Origin: Branchiostoma lanceolatum
Lineage: Eukaryota; Chordata; Leptocardii; Amphioxiformes; Branchiostomatidae
NCBI RefSeq assembly: GCF_035083965.1
Contig: NC_089726.1
Coordinates: 10,049,501-10,113,500 of the forward strand
Length of the DNA stretch: 64,000 nucleotides
Direction of reading: 5' to 3'
Shown here: in pieces, positions 1-12,929 of the stretch
Layout of the letters: each line of letters starts with the position of its first letter
Numbering within the stretch: position 1 is the stretch's first letter
Program-made: the position numbers and the translations under genes
Notes under the pieces: generated by a model
What the model saw: only the letters and a program-made list of their open reading frames with translations
Database searches by the model: none
Told to the model about the DNA's origin: nothing

Positions 1-199
1 GGATCTAGAACAAGATATTTCACAAAATGTAGTGAATAATTAGTGAATAACTTCTAAAGTTATTTCTTTTAAGGAAAGCATGCCTAGCCACCAAACATAA
101 TCATGATAAAAATGTGGCCTCTCTTGCAGTGTCAGTGACCTTTTAGTATGCCTCCATGGATAAAGTAATGTGTAACTAGTGGTTTCTTTGTTGCCCCAG

Positions 200-3100
200 T
201 GTTAAGGCAGAGTTGTCTGATGAAGCCCAGAGACAGGAGCTCCTGATCAACACCATCCTGGCAGAGGCACAGGTGTCCAACATCTACTCACCTGAGCCTC
301 TCACACAGGAGGAGCCTGACAAGGAGGGAAAAGGTCAGACGTCTATCTCAGTCAACAACAGTGAGACTTGGACTTTTCTCTTTGAGTTTGGATGGTCATT
401 CTTCATGTTTCTTTTTTACAAATGTCAGTTGGTAAGTCAGCCCAAATAGGATGGTAAAGATGGCAACTGTGTATCTTATAAACATTGACAACTTGTTATC
501 AGAGGTTTTGAGGCAACCTGCTATAGATGTCATTTTCGCTTTGTGAGATAGAAACATGTGGCATTGAATTTTTGTATGTGGGTGTACATTTCATGCAAAA
601 GTGACTAAAATGAATTTTATTTATACTTGTAGAGAAGAGTGAGGGTGAGGAAGTGGAGAAGGCACAGCAGGCAGTGGAGGTGGTCAGATCAGCCAACAAA
701 ACTCTCACCCAAAAGGCAGGATACCTCAACATTAGGAGGTGAGAAGCACATCCTGTACTACTACCAGTTCAGAAGCAAAGATTGTACCTACTATTTGAAG
801 CACTGCTTTTTTTATCCCTTTGTACAGTTTGAATTTTCTTCCGTCATCTGAAAAAAGCATGTTTGACATAAAATTCTACTAAGAATTTTTTTTCTGTCTC
901 AGCGCACTGATTCCTGTCATGGTGGTAACTCAGTAGAATGACAGAATGAAATGAGGGATGCTGGCTAAAACACTGCCTCTGTATGTATGTCTGTGCAATT
1001 GAATGAAGAATGGAGCAAGTTAGAGATCTCTTTACCAGCATGTATATGTGTTTATTGTTTTCCAGTCGCCATGGACTAATGCACCAATGGGATCGGATGT
1101 ACTTCTTCACACAGGGAGGGAACCTCATGAGCCAGGCCAGGAACCAGGTATGCTCACTCCAGAATATGATTATTTTATATCAGTATCTGCCTAATATACT
1201 TGCTCATACCTACTGACATATTGTTTGTCAACATCTTGAGGGGGCAAAGCTATCAGTCTTGCCTTACACAGCTGGTACTTAACATTGTAAACTAATGTGT
1301 GACCAGTTAGGGAAACAAACAAAAAAGTATCTCTCTATAGACAGTCATGTCAGGCATTGACATGCGTAACATATTGATAAGTATTTTGTTACTGATATTT
1401 TCTATATTCCACATTTGCAGTTTGCAGGTAGTCTTGTGATGGATCTAGACAACACAATAGTAGAACCTACAGACGTGGACGACAGGAGGTTCGTCTTTCA
1501 GATCAAGTCACCTGAGAAAAAAGGGTAAAGACATGCTCATCTTTTTTTTTTATAATGTGTAACAGGTTGCATCTTTGCTATTTGGTATTTATCTATTAGA
1601 ATGTGACAGATAGCACCTGTATAAGAAACATATCATTCATGTTTGTGAGAAAGCTCTGACAGTGATTAAGAATGTATTTAGAGATTCAGTAATACCTTCT
1701 TTCTAATAACTACAACATTCCCTCCTGCTAGACCCAAATATGTTCTCCAAGCTGACAGTGAAGCAGAACAGGAGGAGGTAAGATTGTTGGAGAAGACCAT
1801 ACTTTTAAATCAACGTATTTAAAATTACAATGGGGAAAATTGCTGCCCAAAAGATATGCAAGCTTTTATAGCTGTAATGTATATGTGTAATCAATATACA
1901 AGACTTTTGAAGGAACCAATTAGATTGTCTAAGATTTATTTTATTTTGAGACTGGAATTATTTGATCTGCATGCAGATATTGAATTAGTTTGTACGTATG
2001 TCTTTTTCCTTTAGTGGGTTTCAACACTACATAACATCTCACAAGGACTGTACCTCAAGGACAACCCACAGGTAAACAACTTGTTTTACCTACATCAACA
2101 CTTGTCTAAGGAACTGTTACTGAATAAAGTCTTTCATCTTTAGCACTGGATAATGTCTTCAGTGCTTAAGTAGAATGGTTTATTTTCTATGGCTTAAACA
2201 GTAGTGTAATTGCTATGATGTATGGAAATTTCTGATGGCCAGTACTGTATACATAGAATGGTGTGATGAAATACAAGGTACAAATACATGTACTTACCGC
2301 GAATACTCAAGAGTGAGTACAAATCAGTTTTATTCATTGCTGGCATGGCAAGATTGCATGTCCATTACCTTGGCCATCCTGCACATTAGTACCATGATAG
2401 AATATTCTAAACAAAGCTATTTCATGTACCTATACAGGAGGCCATGAAACAGATGCTGGGTGTGGACAAGTCCATAGAAGTAGCTGAGGAGCAGGCCTTC
2501 ACAGGCATGGGGGACCTGGCAGAGGCCAAGTCACCGGAGGAGGAGGCTAAGGTGGAGGCCGCAGCAGCCGCAGCAGCCGCAGCTTCAGCCGCAGCAGCAG
2601 CTTCAGCTGCGAAGACTGAAGCTCCTGCAGTTCCTGCAGTCAAGACAAAGGAGACAAAGGAGAAAAAAGGATTTGGGATCAATTTGATGTAAGATTACTG
2701 ATTTAACCTATCTTCTGAAGTAGTCCTTTAGCCAGAGGGCATAATATTGGTACCATCTGAGATGCCAAATTCTCAATGTGATTTTTGAATAATAGAAGGT
2801 CTGTGGTATATATTTTGACAGTGTCATGATAGCCATTCTGGTATGGTAGCTTTATACTTGCTGCCACCCCAGATGGTATACCTGGATGTGAAATTTGGGA
2901 TCCTGGCTCATGGACTACAGAGGTACAGTCAAACCTGTACAAGTGACCACCTCTATAAAGGGACCACCTGGCCAATATGACCACTTTTTGGTGGTCTCCT
3001 AGATTATTTTTTCCCATTGACACAAGCATTAAGACTCCTTTCTCAAGTGACCACCTTTCCACATAGATCAGAGTCTGCTGAGTGGTCTTCATGGGCAGTT

Positions 3101-6100
3101 TTGACTGTATTCTAATTCTGCCACCTAATGGTCCATTTTCTTAACATTTTGTACTGTATCTTTTGTTTGTGCAGTATTTCTATTTGACTGTATAGACTAA
3201 CTGACAGTAGAAGTTACTGTACTACATTTGCTACAAATCAAGATTCACACTTGACTCCACCAACAGGGGCAGATCCAGGAAAACCAGCGGGAGCAGCAGC
3301 AGCAGCAGTGGAGGTGGAGGGGGAGGGAGTGGTGGTGGAGGTGGGGGGAAGGATCCATCCCCTGGACCCGCCCCCTCCCCTCTGGACATGATTGCAGCCA
3401 CTCCAATACAGTTTGAGATCATCCCCATGGGGGAGGAACACCAGGATGATCGGCCAAAAGATGGACCTCCAAGGTGCTGTATTATTATCAACAGTGTTCT
3501 TCAGGAGTTATTGTCTTGTTTCTTTTCTGGCAATGTGACCTTACTACATACTAGTACTTAATTTATGATGATATTGAATCTATTATGATACATGTACAAG
3601 CAGGTACATGTTTATTAGTGTGGAATGAATTGAGTAGTTTTTGTCTTGACAAATAGTTACATGAAAGTTATATGCCTTTTCAAACAGAGTAGCTTTACAA
3701 ATCAGTGGAAATACATGAATGTAGCTTATTTTGGCCAGTATTGCTCGTTGAAGTATTAATTTTGGACCCCTAATTCTAAGTTTGGCATAGAGGCAAATCT
3801 GACTCTTTGAACAAAAAAAGTTGTCTGTATTTAACTCCCAAATACTATTATGAAATGTATGTTGTAAAACAAAAGCAACAAGTTTAGGCGGGATCCTGAA
3901 AACAGACTCCTGAACTTCTCTTACTTGTTGAAGTTATTCAGTTTAGTGTATGTTCCCCTCATAGCCAATGATACATTTCTATACAATGTGCTTGTTCATG
4001 TTTTTCTGAATGTATCTTTGCTGTCTTCAATGAAAAAAGATGTTATGTGACTAATGGTGTTATATCTTCTGTGATGTACCTTCTGCTTTACATGGGGACC
4101 CTATACTTTCCTATTGCTGGTGTTCAATGGCTGGTTCTGTCTACTTTCTCTCCTGTATTGTGTTCACGGTATGTGGCCCGATCTCCTTGTTTTAACATGG
4201 TGTGACTGTGAACCTGAACTTGCCTGTCTCTAATGTGATGTTGAGACTGACTGCTCTGTGCTAACAAACGTGTTGTTCTGTGTCATTCAGGAAGTCTGAC
4301 TGCCTGCTCTTTTCCTCAAATAGTATCTTTTAGAAGAGTTTGGAAATTAATCTTTGACTAGATTTTAATGATTAACTTGGATGTGAGACAGACATGTCAA
4401 GGATGTAACCTGAAATTTAAGATGAAATGCATGTGAAGTTCTGAAAACTGTATTAGTATAGGTCTGTTGTAGATTACTGATTAGGCTCTTTTTTTCTGTA
4501 ATGTCATTAAGTAGAGACAATGAAATTAATAGTTGTGTGGATTTTCTTCTATCTAAATTTGCCTTGCTGATGATGCAGACATAATCATATCAGTAATGCC
4601 ATGGAACAGCACCGCTAGTCGCATCAGCCTTTGCACTAGTCTCTCCCATTGCATTGTGTACTTTGTGCCAGTTTCCCTGTTGCTGCTTTAAGGTGTCGTA
4701 TCAACAAACAATGAAACCTCTCTGATTGATGCCTCTCTAATTCTCCCTCTCCTCTGTAGGCATGTCACGCCCTTTGTCAGGTTTGCCTCTGTGCCGTCGG
4801 GTGAGTAGTCCGTCCACCAGCCTGTCTAGTGTGTGCATGTGTGCCTCTTCCTCCTGCTTCAATGATCGTTTCTGTTTAATTGGTGTCGTTTGCAGGAGGT
4901 TCAACCCGTTTGACCAGTCCTCGTCTGAATTATATACTGACCTTGGTGAGTGGGACGGTTGTGTTTCGTGTCCGTGTACATGTATGGGGATCACATGTTC
5001 AGTGGACAGCTTCTAAAGGGTTATGAGAGTCAATTTGACCTTCAGCTTGCTAGAGAAAGCTCTGAGCTGGTGCTGGATTGTGTATAATCTAGCATGCTGA
5101 AGGTTCAGTTCGTTGTGCAGTTGTCATCATTGCTTCAAGCCTACAGCAGGGTGCCTAGTAATCATTTTACAATGTACAGTCATTGTTTTAGAATGGAGCA
5201 TGATCATAATATCATTTTCACATCTGCTGCTCAAGAGAATCAAAAATCTCACAACTCAATTATGGAATTGATAGTAAATTATAAGTCTGTGCCCACTTTA
5301 CAGCTTTGTTGAAGATATTATTAAAGAACTGACAATTCAACAGGCTCTTCTTTCTTGTTAGAAATCTACTTGTCATATTCATCTTGTTAACATGCATGTA
5401 TCTTCATCATCTTACTTACAATCCAGTAGTATTTTCTTTTCCTAACATAGACAAGGAGGATGCAGTGGTTGATAATGTCACTGATATGTTGTTTATGAAG
5501 CATGTTGATACTAACATTGAGTCTTGACACTCCTCTCAGCCATATGGTAGTGCTTACACAATCAGTTTGACACATCTTTCTGTTCCAGGACCTGCTTTCA
5601 CTAGAACCTTTGCTGCAAGATTTTTGGGATCCATGGAAGTCGGTGCAGACAGAGGTACAAAAATATATTGCAATTCCAAATATTGTTAGTGTTGCCCTTG
5701 TCAGAAACCAAAAGTGTCTGTAAAGTATAATGAAGTAGTTTCAGCACTAAGGACAGGTATGGTAGTACAAAGTGTTGCAGTTACAGATATGTGCTGGAAT
5801 ATATTCATTGATCGATTAAACGTTCATGGAAGAATTTGAGGGCTGGAAAAACAGTATTACACACTTGAAGATAGTTCAGCACCAAGGACATGTCTGTATT
5901 ATAAAAGTTGAATTATCTTTGCATAGATTTTGGCAGAATAAAAGTTCGATCCATCCTGTTATGTGCTTAGCATAATCTTCATTATTATGTCTTGCCCTTT
6001 GACAACTGCCTTATTTGGTACCCGTTGATGTTCTTCATGCCAGGTTCTGAGCTGATTTTTGCAGCCATGCGTCAGATCATGGCGGCTCGGGCCATACACA

Positions 6101-8424
6101 GTATCTTCAGAACACAGGAGCTGCAAATCATCATCAATAATGACTCACTCAGGTTGGTGAACTTGTTATCATCTGCTATTGAAGTTATTGGTAGTTCTGG
6201 CTTTTAACTTAATATGACACAAGTTGTTCATATCTGCATAGATATTGCAGTATATATAGAGTACAATAGATATTGATCATTTGAAGGGTATTGATTCCTA
6301 TTCAAGTTATTTCCTTTTTGATATGTGATTCTTTTATGGTTTACATACTGCAGCTACATTGGATTGGATTGAATCTGTTCTTTACCTCTGAGTTTAATGA
6401 GTTTCTGCATATTGTTTCCAGATTGGTGGAGCAGGCCAACAATGTAGTGATGATGGAGGTAAGGACTGCTTGTACTAGTATATGCTGTTCATTCATAGGA
6501 AAATTCTTTGGATCATTTAGAGACTAAGGCCCAATTTACAAGTTTTCTGAGTTGACTTCGGGCTGTGTCTGAGGAGCTTTATATTTGGGCTGCTCAAGTG
6601 GAGTTTTTCATCGAGAAAACGCTACTTGAGTGGCCTAGGGTCTCCTTGCTCAAAAATGTGTGTGTAAATCAGGCCTATATTGCAGCTTGGACAGGACATT
6701 ATTATTATGTAAATTCATATATAAACAGTTTTTAATGGTGAGGTTTTAATGGATTATTTCATAAATTAAGCACAACGATTATGATAGATTATAAAGATTT
6801 CTCATAATAATAAGAGTCAGAACCTCTACCCTTACCACACATAGGGACTATTTATTGAAAAGATTCTTCTTGATTAATTTTTCAGTTTGGTCTGGAAAAC
6901 ATTTCTGTGTGTGCAGCACACAAAGAGAATACAAGGTAGGACCAAATAACGTCATCATGATCAGCTGTGCCATTTTCACTTTTAATCTTGTCATATTACT
7001 CGCTACATGAATTGTTCTTATGGTAAAATGGTTTTATTGATCTGTTCGTGATATGTATTCAAATTCAAACTGATAGGCATCATTGACTTTGTAATATGGA
7101 CATTTTCATCTTGTTTTACATACTATTGCTTAACTACTATCTGTCACATTTTTTTGCCATTATTCACCTACTTTTCTGTATTCAGACTATTTGGGTTCAT
7201 CGCAAGAGGCCCTAAGGTGGATGGGGAAAGGTCAAAGTTCACCTGCCATGTATTTGAAGCAAATTCCCCAGGAACAGAGGTGAGAGACCATATAATGTGA
7301 TGTAATGTGCTGTTAGAATGTTTCTCTTTCTGTACATTGTGTACTTGAAGATGTACCACATTGAAGCAACAATCAATATCATCTTTCAATCTTCCACTAC
7401 TCCAGATCTGCCAGGCTGTGGCTGATGCTACACAGAATGTTCTGAAGCAGAAACAGGTATTGTGCCATTTCTGTAACAGCTACTATTTCTCACCACTTCT
7501 TGTTTGTCGATTTTTATTTTCAATTCCTGTAGTACTGCATGAAACTTATGCTGGTGATCTTTCCTGGTTTGCTGGAGATACTGCTACACGTAGATTGCTG
7601 TATATGTTTTTTATTGAAACAGCCTTTTAGAGGATAGCAATTCTAAGAGCATGGCAATGGAACTGTATTGATAGTTGAGAAGTGGCTTGCTGCACCTTGT
7701 GGGCACTAATGCATGCATGGTGTTGCACAGGCATCTATTTAGTGGTCATTCCCTCTTCTATAGGAGGAAGACTCTGCTGAGAGGCAAAAGGAAATAGAAA
7801 ATGTAAGTGTTGTGGTGCTCTTGTCTTTCTTTTGTTTGTGGCTGTATGTGGCAGTTAAATGGTTTGGTTGTAGAAGTTGTTTTTTTTTCTTTTAATGGTT
7901 GTACCAGACTGTAAAGGTTGGTGGATAAGCATGCTGTAGTTTTCTACTTTCCTTATTGAAAGAATAATTTTTTGCCATCTCAATTCGGTGCGATTCTTCA
8001 GTAACGTTAACAGTTTTGCTCCCATTCCTTTCTAAGGCCTGGGAAATTGATGTTGTGTTTACAATTATGGTCCTTGGCCTTTACAATTCTACAACATTTT
8101 CATCATTAAGATTTCAGATCGAAAGTTTCACGTCCCCTGCCAGCGATCGACTAGGGTCAGCAGGTTTTTGGTAGGGACGGTCGGGTAAACGGAGACACAT
8201 TTTTTCCTAGTCCTAACCATTCATAGTATAAAACCATTGTAAAACTATACTACCATTAAAAGACTCAAATGATGACCTTACATGCATCGTTTCATCTTCT
8301 CTTCATGTAGAGCATCCTGGAGAACATGATGGCCACCTCAGCGAGCCCTCCCTCCTCCCCGTCGAGTAGTTCCTCCCAGCTGACCAATGGTACCGGCACC
8401 ACCTCCACCAGCAGTCTCATGTAG
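200..8424 (+). CDS. APPL1: APPL1/APPL2-type adaptor (PH-PTB part; 5' end outside window)
   Basis: Partial gene; 17 coding exons join in phase to 531 codons plus stop: 200-333, 633-738, 1066-1147, 1421-1524, 1732-1777, 2015-2071, 2438-2688, 3267-3473, 4896-4945, 5589-5654, 6044-6152, 6422-6458, 6886-6935, 7186-7279, 7406-7456, 7764-7802, 8311-8424. All have AG/GT borders. The product resembles vertebrate APPL proteins, Rab5 effectors on early endosomes that link receptors to Akt and adiponectin signalling. Visible landmarks are a PH domain (starting GYLNI, with FFTQGGNLMSQAR, ending near NISQGLYL), a linker with an RFNPFDQ motif matching the vertebrate NPF site, and a PTB domain (FAARFLGSMEV, MRQIMAARAIHSIFR, LFGFIARG). 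The C-terminal coiled part is short and ends in a Ser/Thr-rich tail. The N-terminal BAR domain must lie left of base 1. Vertebrates have two paralogues; an invertebrate single copy would be orthologous to both, so the symbol is nominal. The linker is unusual in holding a poly-Ala and a Ser/Gly tract. Confidence 0.93.
2531..2640 (+). repeat. Poly-alanine codon repeat in the APPL linker
   Basis: Within the 2438-2688 exon, GCN codons (GCA GCC / GCA GCT blocks) encode two alanine runs separated by single serines, preceded by a Glu/Lys-rich stretch and followed by a Pro/Ala/Lys-rich stretch. The segment lies between the PH domain and the NPF-containing exon. It looks like expansion of an imperfect GCAGCC repeat inside a disordered linker and has no counterpart in the vertebrate APPL sequences I recall. 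Confidence 0.8.
2936..3107. mobile_element. 172-bp MITE, CAGTCAAACCTG family, TA target duplication
   Basis: An inverted-repeat element in an APPL intron. The left end reads cagtcaaacctgtac and the right end is its near-complement, gcagttttgactg; each is flanked by TA (2934-2935 and 3108-3109). The interior repeats short gaccacc/ggtggtc words. The TA duplication and ends suit a Tc1/mariner-type non-autonomous element. The same termini bound the larger element at 58721-60089. Confidence 0.8.
3267..3473 (+). repeat. Ser/Gly low-complexity tract inside an APPL exon
   Basis: The 5' half of this exon runs through AGC repeats (poly-Ser), then GGN repeats (poly-Gly with single Ser), then a Pro-rich stretch. 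It then becomes family-like sequence (LDMIAATPIQFEIIPMGEE) that aligns with the vertebrate APPL segment before the NPF site. The frame is open and in phase with both neighbours, so it is coding, but the tract is probably length-polymorphic. Confidence 0.7.
4760..4800 (+). CDS. Candidate alternative exon of APPL
   Basis: A 41-nt segment preceded by a long pyrimidine tract ending CTCTGTAG and followed by a strong donor, GTGAGTAG. It enters in the same phase as the 4896-4945 exon (one base completing a split Arg codon) and leaves in the same phase (one base), so it could replace that exon without shifting the frame. It would encode about 14 residues (HVTPFVRFASVPSG) in place of RFNPFDQ and its acidic follow-on, and so would remove the NPF motif. 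Including both exons shifts the frame and reaches a TGA within the 6044 exon. No transcript evidence is available; the call rests on splice-site quality and phase. Confidence 0.45.
6527..6676. mobile_element. Possible short MITE in an APPL intron
   Basis: The left end aggcccaatttaca and right end tgtaaatcaggcct are imperfect inverted complements about 150 bp apart, within the intron between the exons ending at 6458 and starting at 6886. Interior sequence has further short complementary words (ctcaagtgg / ctacttgag). The flanking target duplication is not clean, so this could also be an incidental hairpin. Confidence 0.45.
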
Positions 8425-11400
8425 GTACCAACACCACGTCTCAGGACCTCCGCACTATCCTCCTCACCACTTTCAGACTGCAGGCAAACTGGTCGGGATA
8501 TTCTGCAATGGTCTCTACCATGCTGACCTGGATGTGCGATTGCGTTTGTGTCGTTTTCTGTTCAGTTGGGATATCTTATTCACTTTTGAGTTATTACTGC
8601 AGGAAAGGATGTTGGTTTCAGGTGATTTTTGTTTTGTTTCAACTGGAACTTTGTCATGGTCAGATGATGCTACAAGCCCTTCAGGACTGCTGCTGAGTGC
8701 TGCATGTTTGGGTGGCTGGTAGTTTGTAGGGCAGGTTTGCAGTTGCTAGCTCAGGTCGTTGGGGTGAGTCTGACTGTGAAGAAACTGTATCTATTTGTTT
8801 TATACTGCTGCAAGGTGGGACATACTTTTCGGAGAGGGGGATTTGTAAGGCATTACCAGTTTCCTACTTTGGATTGCTGGGACTATGGTTCATGTCCAAC
8901 TCGAGTATAATGTATAATTACATTTTTTGGGTGTCTTTTACACAAATCATTAGGTAATGGCAGCTTTCTAAAGATGCTCTTTAGTAGTGCCAAATCAGAA
9001 CAACAGAATGACGAAATATGCTACTACATGTGTTTGACTTTTTTGCTTCTGCTGCTACTGCACAACTTTGGCCTGGTGTTGCCCACCAGTTTTTACATAT
9101 TTGCAAACGATGCTAGTACTAGTACGTACCCCCCAACATAAATGTGGCATAAGCTGTAACCATAATTTAACCTCCTTCATGACACTAAATCACATCTACT
9201 TAGTAAACGTATGATCACCTACATCATCATTTATGATCACTATATATCCAGTTAAATTGCAGCATGCTTGTTTAACTGCATTACACAACTGTTAATTGCA
9301 AAGATCACATTCTTGCCATTAACCATCACAAAATATTTGCTTTGTAATCTTCACCATAACATCCAACTACCATGATCACAACAACTAACATGGCAAATAT
9401 CAGCATGAGACTAACAAACTAACATGATTCATGGATCTCAGCTTATGCCACATCTGTCTTGGGGGGTAGAAAGTGTTACCAAACCTCCAATTTCCGTTTT
9501 TCAGGAAGTTGGATTTGGACCATCATGATCAGGAGTCGGAAGCATAGCTTGGCGGGGCATGTGGGCTGCCTCATTCTGAAGAATGTGCATGCTGCATTTT
9601 TCCCAACATTTTTTAAAGATTCTTACGATCATGAATTTCATGCATTACTGTGTTATCTAATGTAGGTAATGACACAGATGATCAATATTTGCCAAGCTCG
9701 GGGGCAACGTATAAAGATGTGTGATTTTCAGATAATCCTTTGTAGTCCTTTGCTAACCATGCAATTGAAACCAAAAGTTGCATCTAGGTTTTACCAGGAG
9801 TGCTTGTTGCAGTACCATCATGTGTATATAGGTGGTGTGGCTGAATCAGTAGGACGTTACAGTTACTCAAAACTTGATTGATGTAGAGAAATGTACAAAA
9901 ATCTATGTAGCTAGATGTATTTGGTGTTCTGTTGATTTGCCTATTATTCATATATGTACAACCGTGTAAAGTGTCATGGCATACAGTATATGTACATTTT
10001 TTGGATTTCGGAGACAGATTCTTCAGGGCTGGTGGTATTACGAAGGAGGGAAATTAAATATTTGCTTGTAGTTACATGTTTTAAAAGCCATAAGAACATT
10101 GCAAAAATACCTGTAAGCAGGAGGCTTGGTGAAGAAATAAGTTATGATTGTATACTTGCATAATGGAAGTACATTGTAAGTCCCTTGTCTGTGCAAGTTT
10201 CTTACACAATATGTATGTAATATATGTATGTCAAGTCTTTAGTCATTGGGTTGTCTTAGTTAAACGAGTTCAACTTTATCAATTTTTTTAACTATATCTT
10301 CTGTGTCTTAGTGATAGTGTTTCTACACACAAGAAAAAGATTTAGATTCCAAGTTTAGATATAAAGGAGGGATAGTGTAGCAATAAGATCAAGTGTAGTG
10401 TTTGCATCAGTTGCATTGACAAACATTGTGTGGTGAACTCATGATGATGTACAAATCTATAGGGGAAGCCAAACTTTTACAGAAAGTTGCTGTATTATAG
10501 CCAAGAATAAATCATGTGATGTATTCAAAAGATACATGAGAGAGTATGAAAAATGATGTATTGATGATTGCTCGAAGGTGGAGGGTGTGTGTGTGTGCTC
10601 AGTACAGAAAGTTACAAAGTAATACTAATGTCTACATAATGTATAAACTTTATCCTCCCTTTGAACTCATGAGTAGGTGATAAACATTGGAATTTGAACT
10701 AGTTACTGAAAAATTGTATATTTCAATCATGGTGACGCTTGTTTTTGAGACTACATTCATGATGTAGATGTTTGAATATGGTGTACCCTTAACTTTGAAA
10801 TAAGATGAGGCTTTATCAAAATTGCCACCTTTAAGGTAGAATTACAGAGTTTTGTTGATAAGACTGCGGAGCAGCATGCATGGGCCAGTGATGACCAGCT
10901 CAAGAGATATGTACGAGATTGTGGACAGGATCAGCTAGGAAAAGCTGTTAAAAGCAAGGCCAACTATTTGTATAATATGCTGAGTGAGTTAGAATTATAA
11001 TGTGTGTGAGAGATAAATTGAAGGAGTTTTGATAAGTTTGCATTGTACAGAGGTTTGTAATGGGAATGGCTATGTTGAGTGAATTCAAGGTAAAGAGTAG
11101 TTTGTTTAAAGTGAGTTTTGATTTTAAAACAAGGTGGTGGGGGGTTGCGATAGGTAATAAGCTTGGGTGCTGGACTTTTGTGAAAGGGAAACAGATTCAT
11201 AAAACTGGAATGAAAATGACTTAAATTGGCTCTGTGTGTGATTTGGTAAATAGACAATGTCATGCCATTGCTTGGCGTAATCAAGCAGACCATGGGCCCC
11301 CAAGGTAGTCGAGTTGCTAGCGGTTAGAATTCAATGAAATATCCCAGGCATCTAGCACCAGAAGATATAGTTAATATGTAAATCTCTGTAACTGTGATAT

Positions 11401-12929
11401 CCATTGTAGGCCTCATGGGATGAATAAACGTGTCAAAGTATTTCAGACAAGGGTAAAGATTTGCAAGTGCAGTGACCCCATGGCATCAAACAACCACCCA
11501 AATTAGATTTGACCATTTATTCTGAACCAACTGTGAACAGTTGACAGCCTACACTCAATCATCTGTATCAAAACATTATGTACAATTCTCACACAAGTGA
11601 ACATAAATATAGCTAGTACATCACATACAGTGTAAGCCATAAACATTTAGTACTGCAATTGAATATAATGATGTGACAACATACATGTAGACCATACTTA
11701 TACTATTTCTCTGCTCTTGTATATTGTCAAAGCAGACATATGTACATCTCTACCCCTAAGGAAATATACTATTGAAGGAGAAATTTATGCTTTGTATCAT
11801 GGCAGATTTTTAAAAACTTGTCAAGTTTGTTTTATGTTATGATATTTCATAGTATATATATGTTGCTGAAGCAAAATTTCACACCAAATTGGTACTGATA
11901 CACAAGTAATGCATGCACATCATGTTAACAGACGCTTCTGTATGAGCCTTCAATAAGAAAGGAACATTTTTACTGGAAACATTCTGTTGCTGTTATCTCG
12001 TGTTTCATCTGTTTGTTTACAAGTACCCCCGAGTCAACAACGCAGCCGACCAACAAACACAAGAAACCAAACAACAGATTTGGGGAGCAAGTATGCAGTG
12101 GAATTGGTAGACAGTGTGAAAGCTCTTCATATATTTTTGATGAAGGCGTCTTGGAAATCATGTGCAGAAGTTGTCACTGGTTATCTTTTTCGTTTATATT
12201 TGACGACTTTGTTTTCTTTATGTGATGAGATGGTATTGGAATGGATAAAAATAGCCTCTTGAAAGAAGTTTAAATTGCATTTACCCATCCGAGGAAAGGT
12301 ATGTGTCTTGACAGAGGTGTGAAAAAGTCTTGGAGGTCCATGCAATCCATGCTGTCTTGTACAGATCTCCAAATAACCAAAGCGCGAATTCGAAGTTAGA
12401 CTCTTTTCTGTAGTTTCTGTTCCGTTTTGTTGGCGTTGTAAATGCACTTGCTTACATATCAGTGTTAATGTAAATTTGATGACACACATGAAGGGTGTGA
12501 AAAGGCCATGTTTACAAATTTGTTGTGGTGTTAGGCTATTGGAGAACACACAAGTCATGAATACAGTTGGCCAAAGTACCAGCCCTTAGGTCCAGATAAG
12601 TTCTGAGTACAATAATGTCTTTCCCCGATGCAAAATGGGGGAATGCTGAGAATGGAAAGACCAAGTGAGATATCTTGCGTTTTATACCGCAGACTTTATT
12701 GATTTTCTTTCAATAATGGTCATCAATATAATGGATTAAAAACTTAAGATTTCGTGTGGTCCGCCTCTAAGAGAACCTGCATCTATTGAGTACAACACTT
12801 AGTGAAGATCTAGAAACTAAAAGCCTTGTCAAACTCCATTTATTGATGACCACCCTGGAGCAATATCCTTAGATGCAGAAGATTTCAATAGAATCGTAGC
12901 CGATAGATTTTATTGAAGTCGTTTTGGAT
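8425..12929. other. APPL 3' UTR and convergent intergenic space
   Basis: No convincing coding exon. It begins as the APPL 3' untranslated region. Candidate plus-strand polyadenylation signals AATAAA lie at 10506-10511 and 11423-11428; which one is used cannot be told. On the minus strand, AATAAA occurs at about 12908-12913, about 16 bp after the LRR-gene stop, and another lies near 12695. One inverted-repeat element sits at 9129-9466. Open frames here lack codon bias and similarity. Confidence 0.6.
9129..9466. mobile_element. 338-bp MITE with CCCCCCAA termini and TA flanks
   Basis: The left terminus starts with six C, then aacataaatgtggcataagctg. The right terminus is its complement, cagcttatgccacatctgtc followed by ttgggggg. 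About 28 bp pair with few mismatches. TA dinucleotides flank both ends (9127-9128 and 9467-9468), suggesting a TA target duplication. The interior is AT-rich with repeated atgatcac/taactaa words and no coding potential. It lies downstream of the APPL stop, possibly inside its 3' UTR. Confidence 0.75.

Noticed and set aside
8387..8910. Open frames right after the APPL stop
   Set aside because: They overlap the last APPL codons out of frame and continue into 3' UTR; no similarity seen.
12181..12558. 125-codon minus-strand open frame downstream of the LRR gene
   Set aside because: No domain, biased composition or splice context; it lies in the 3' flank between convergent genes.
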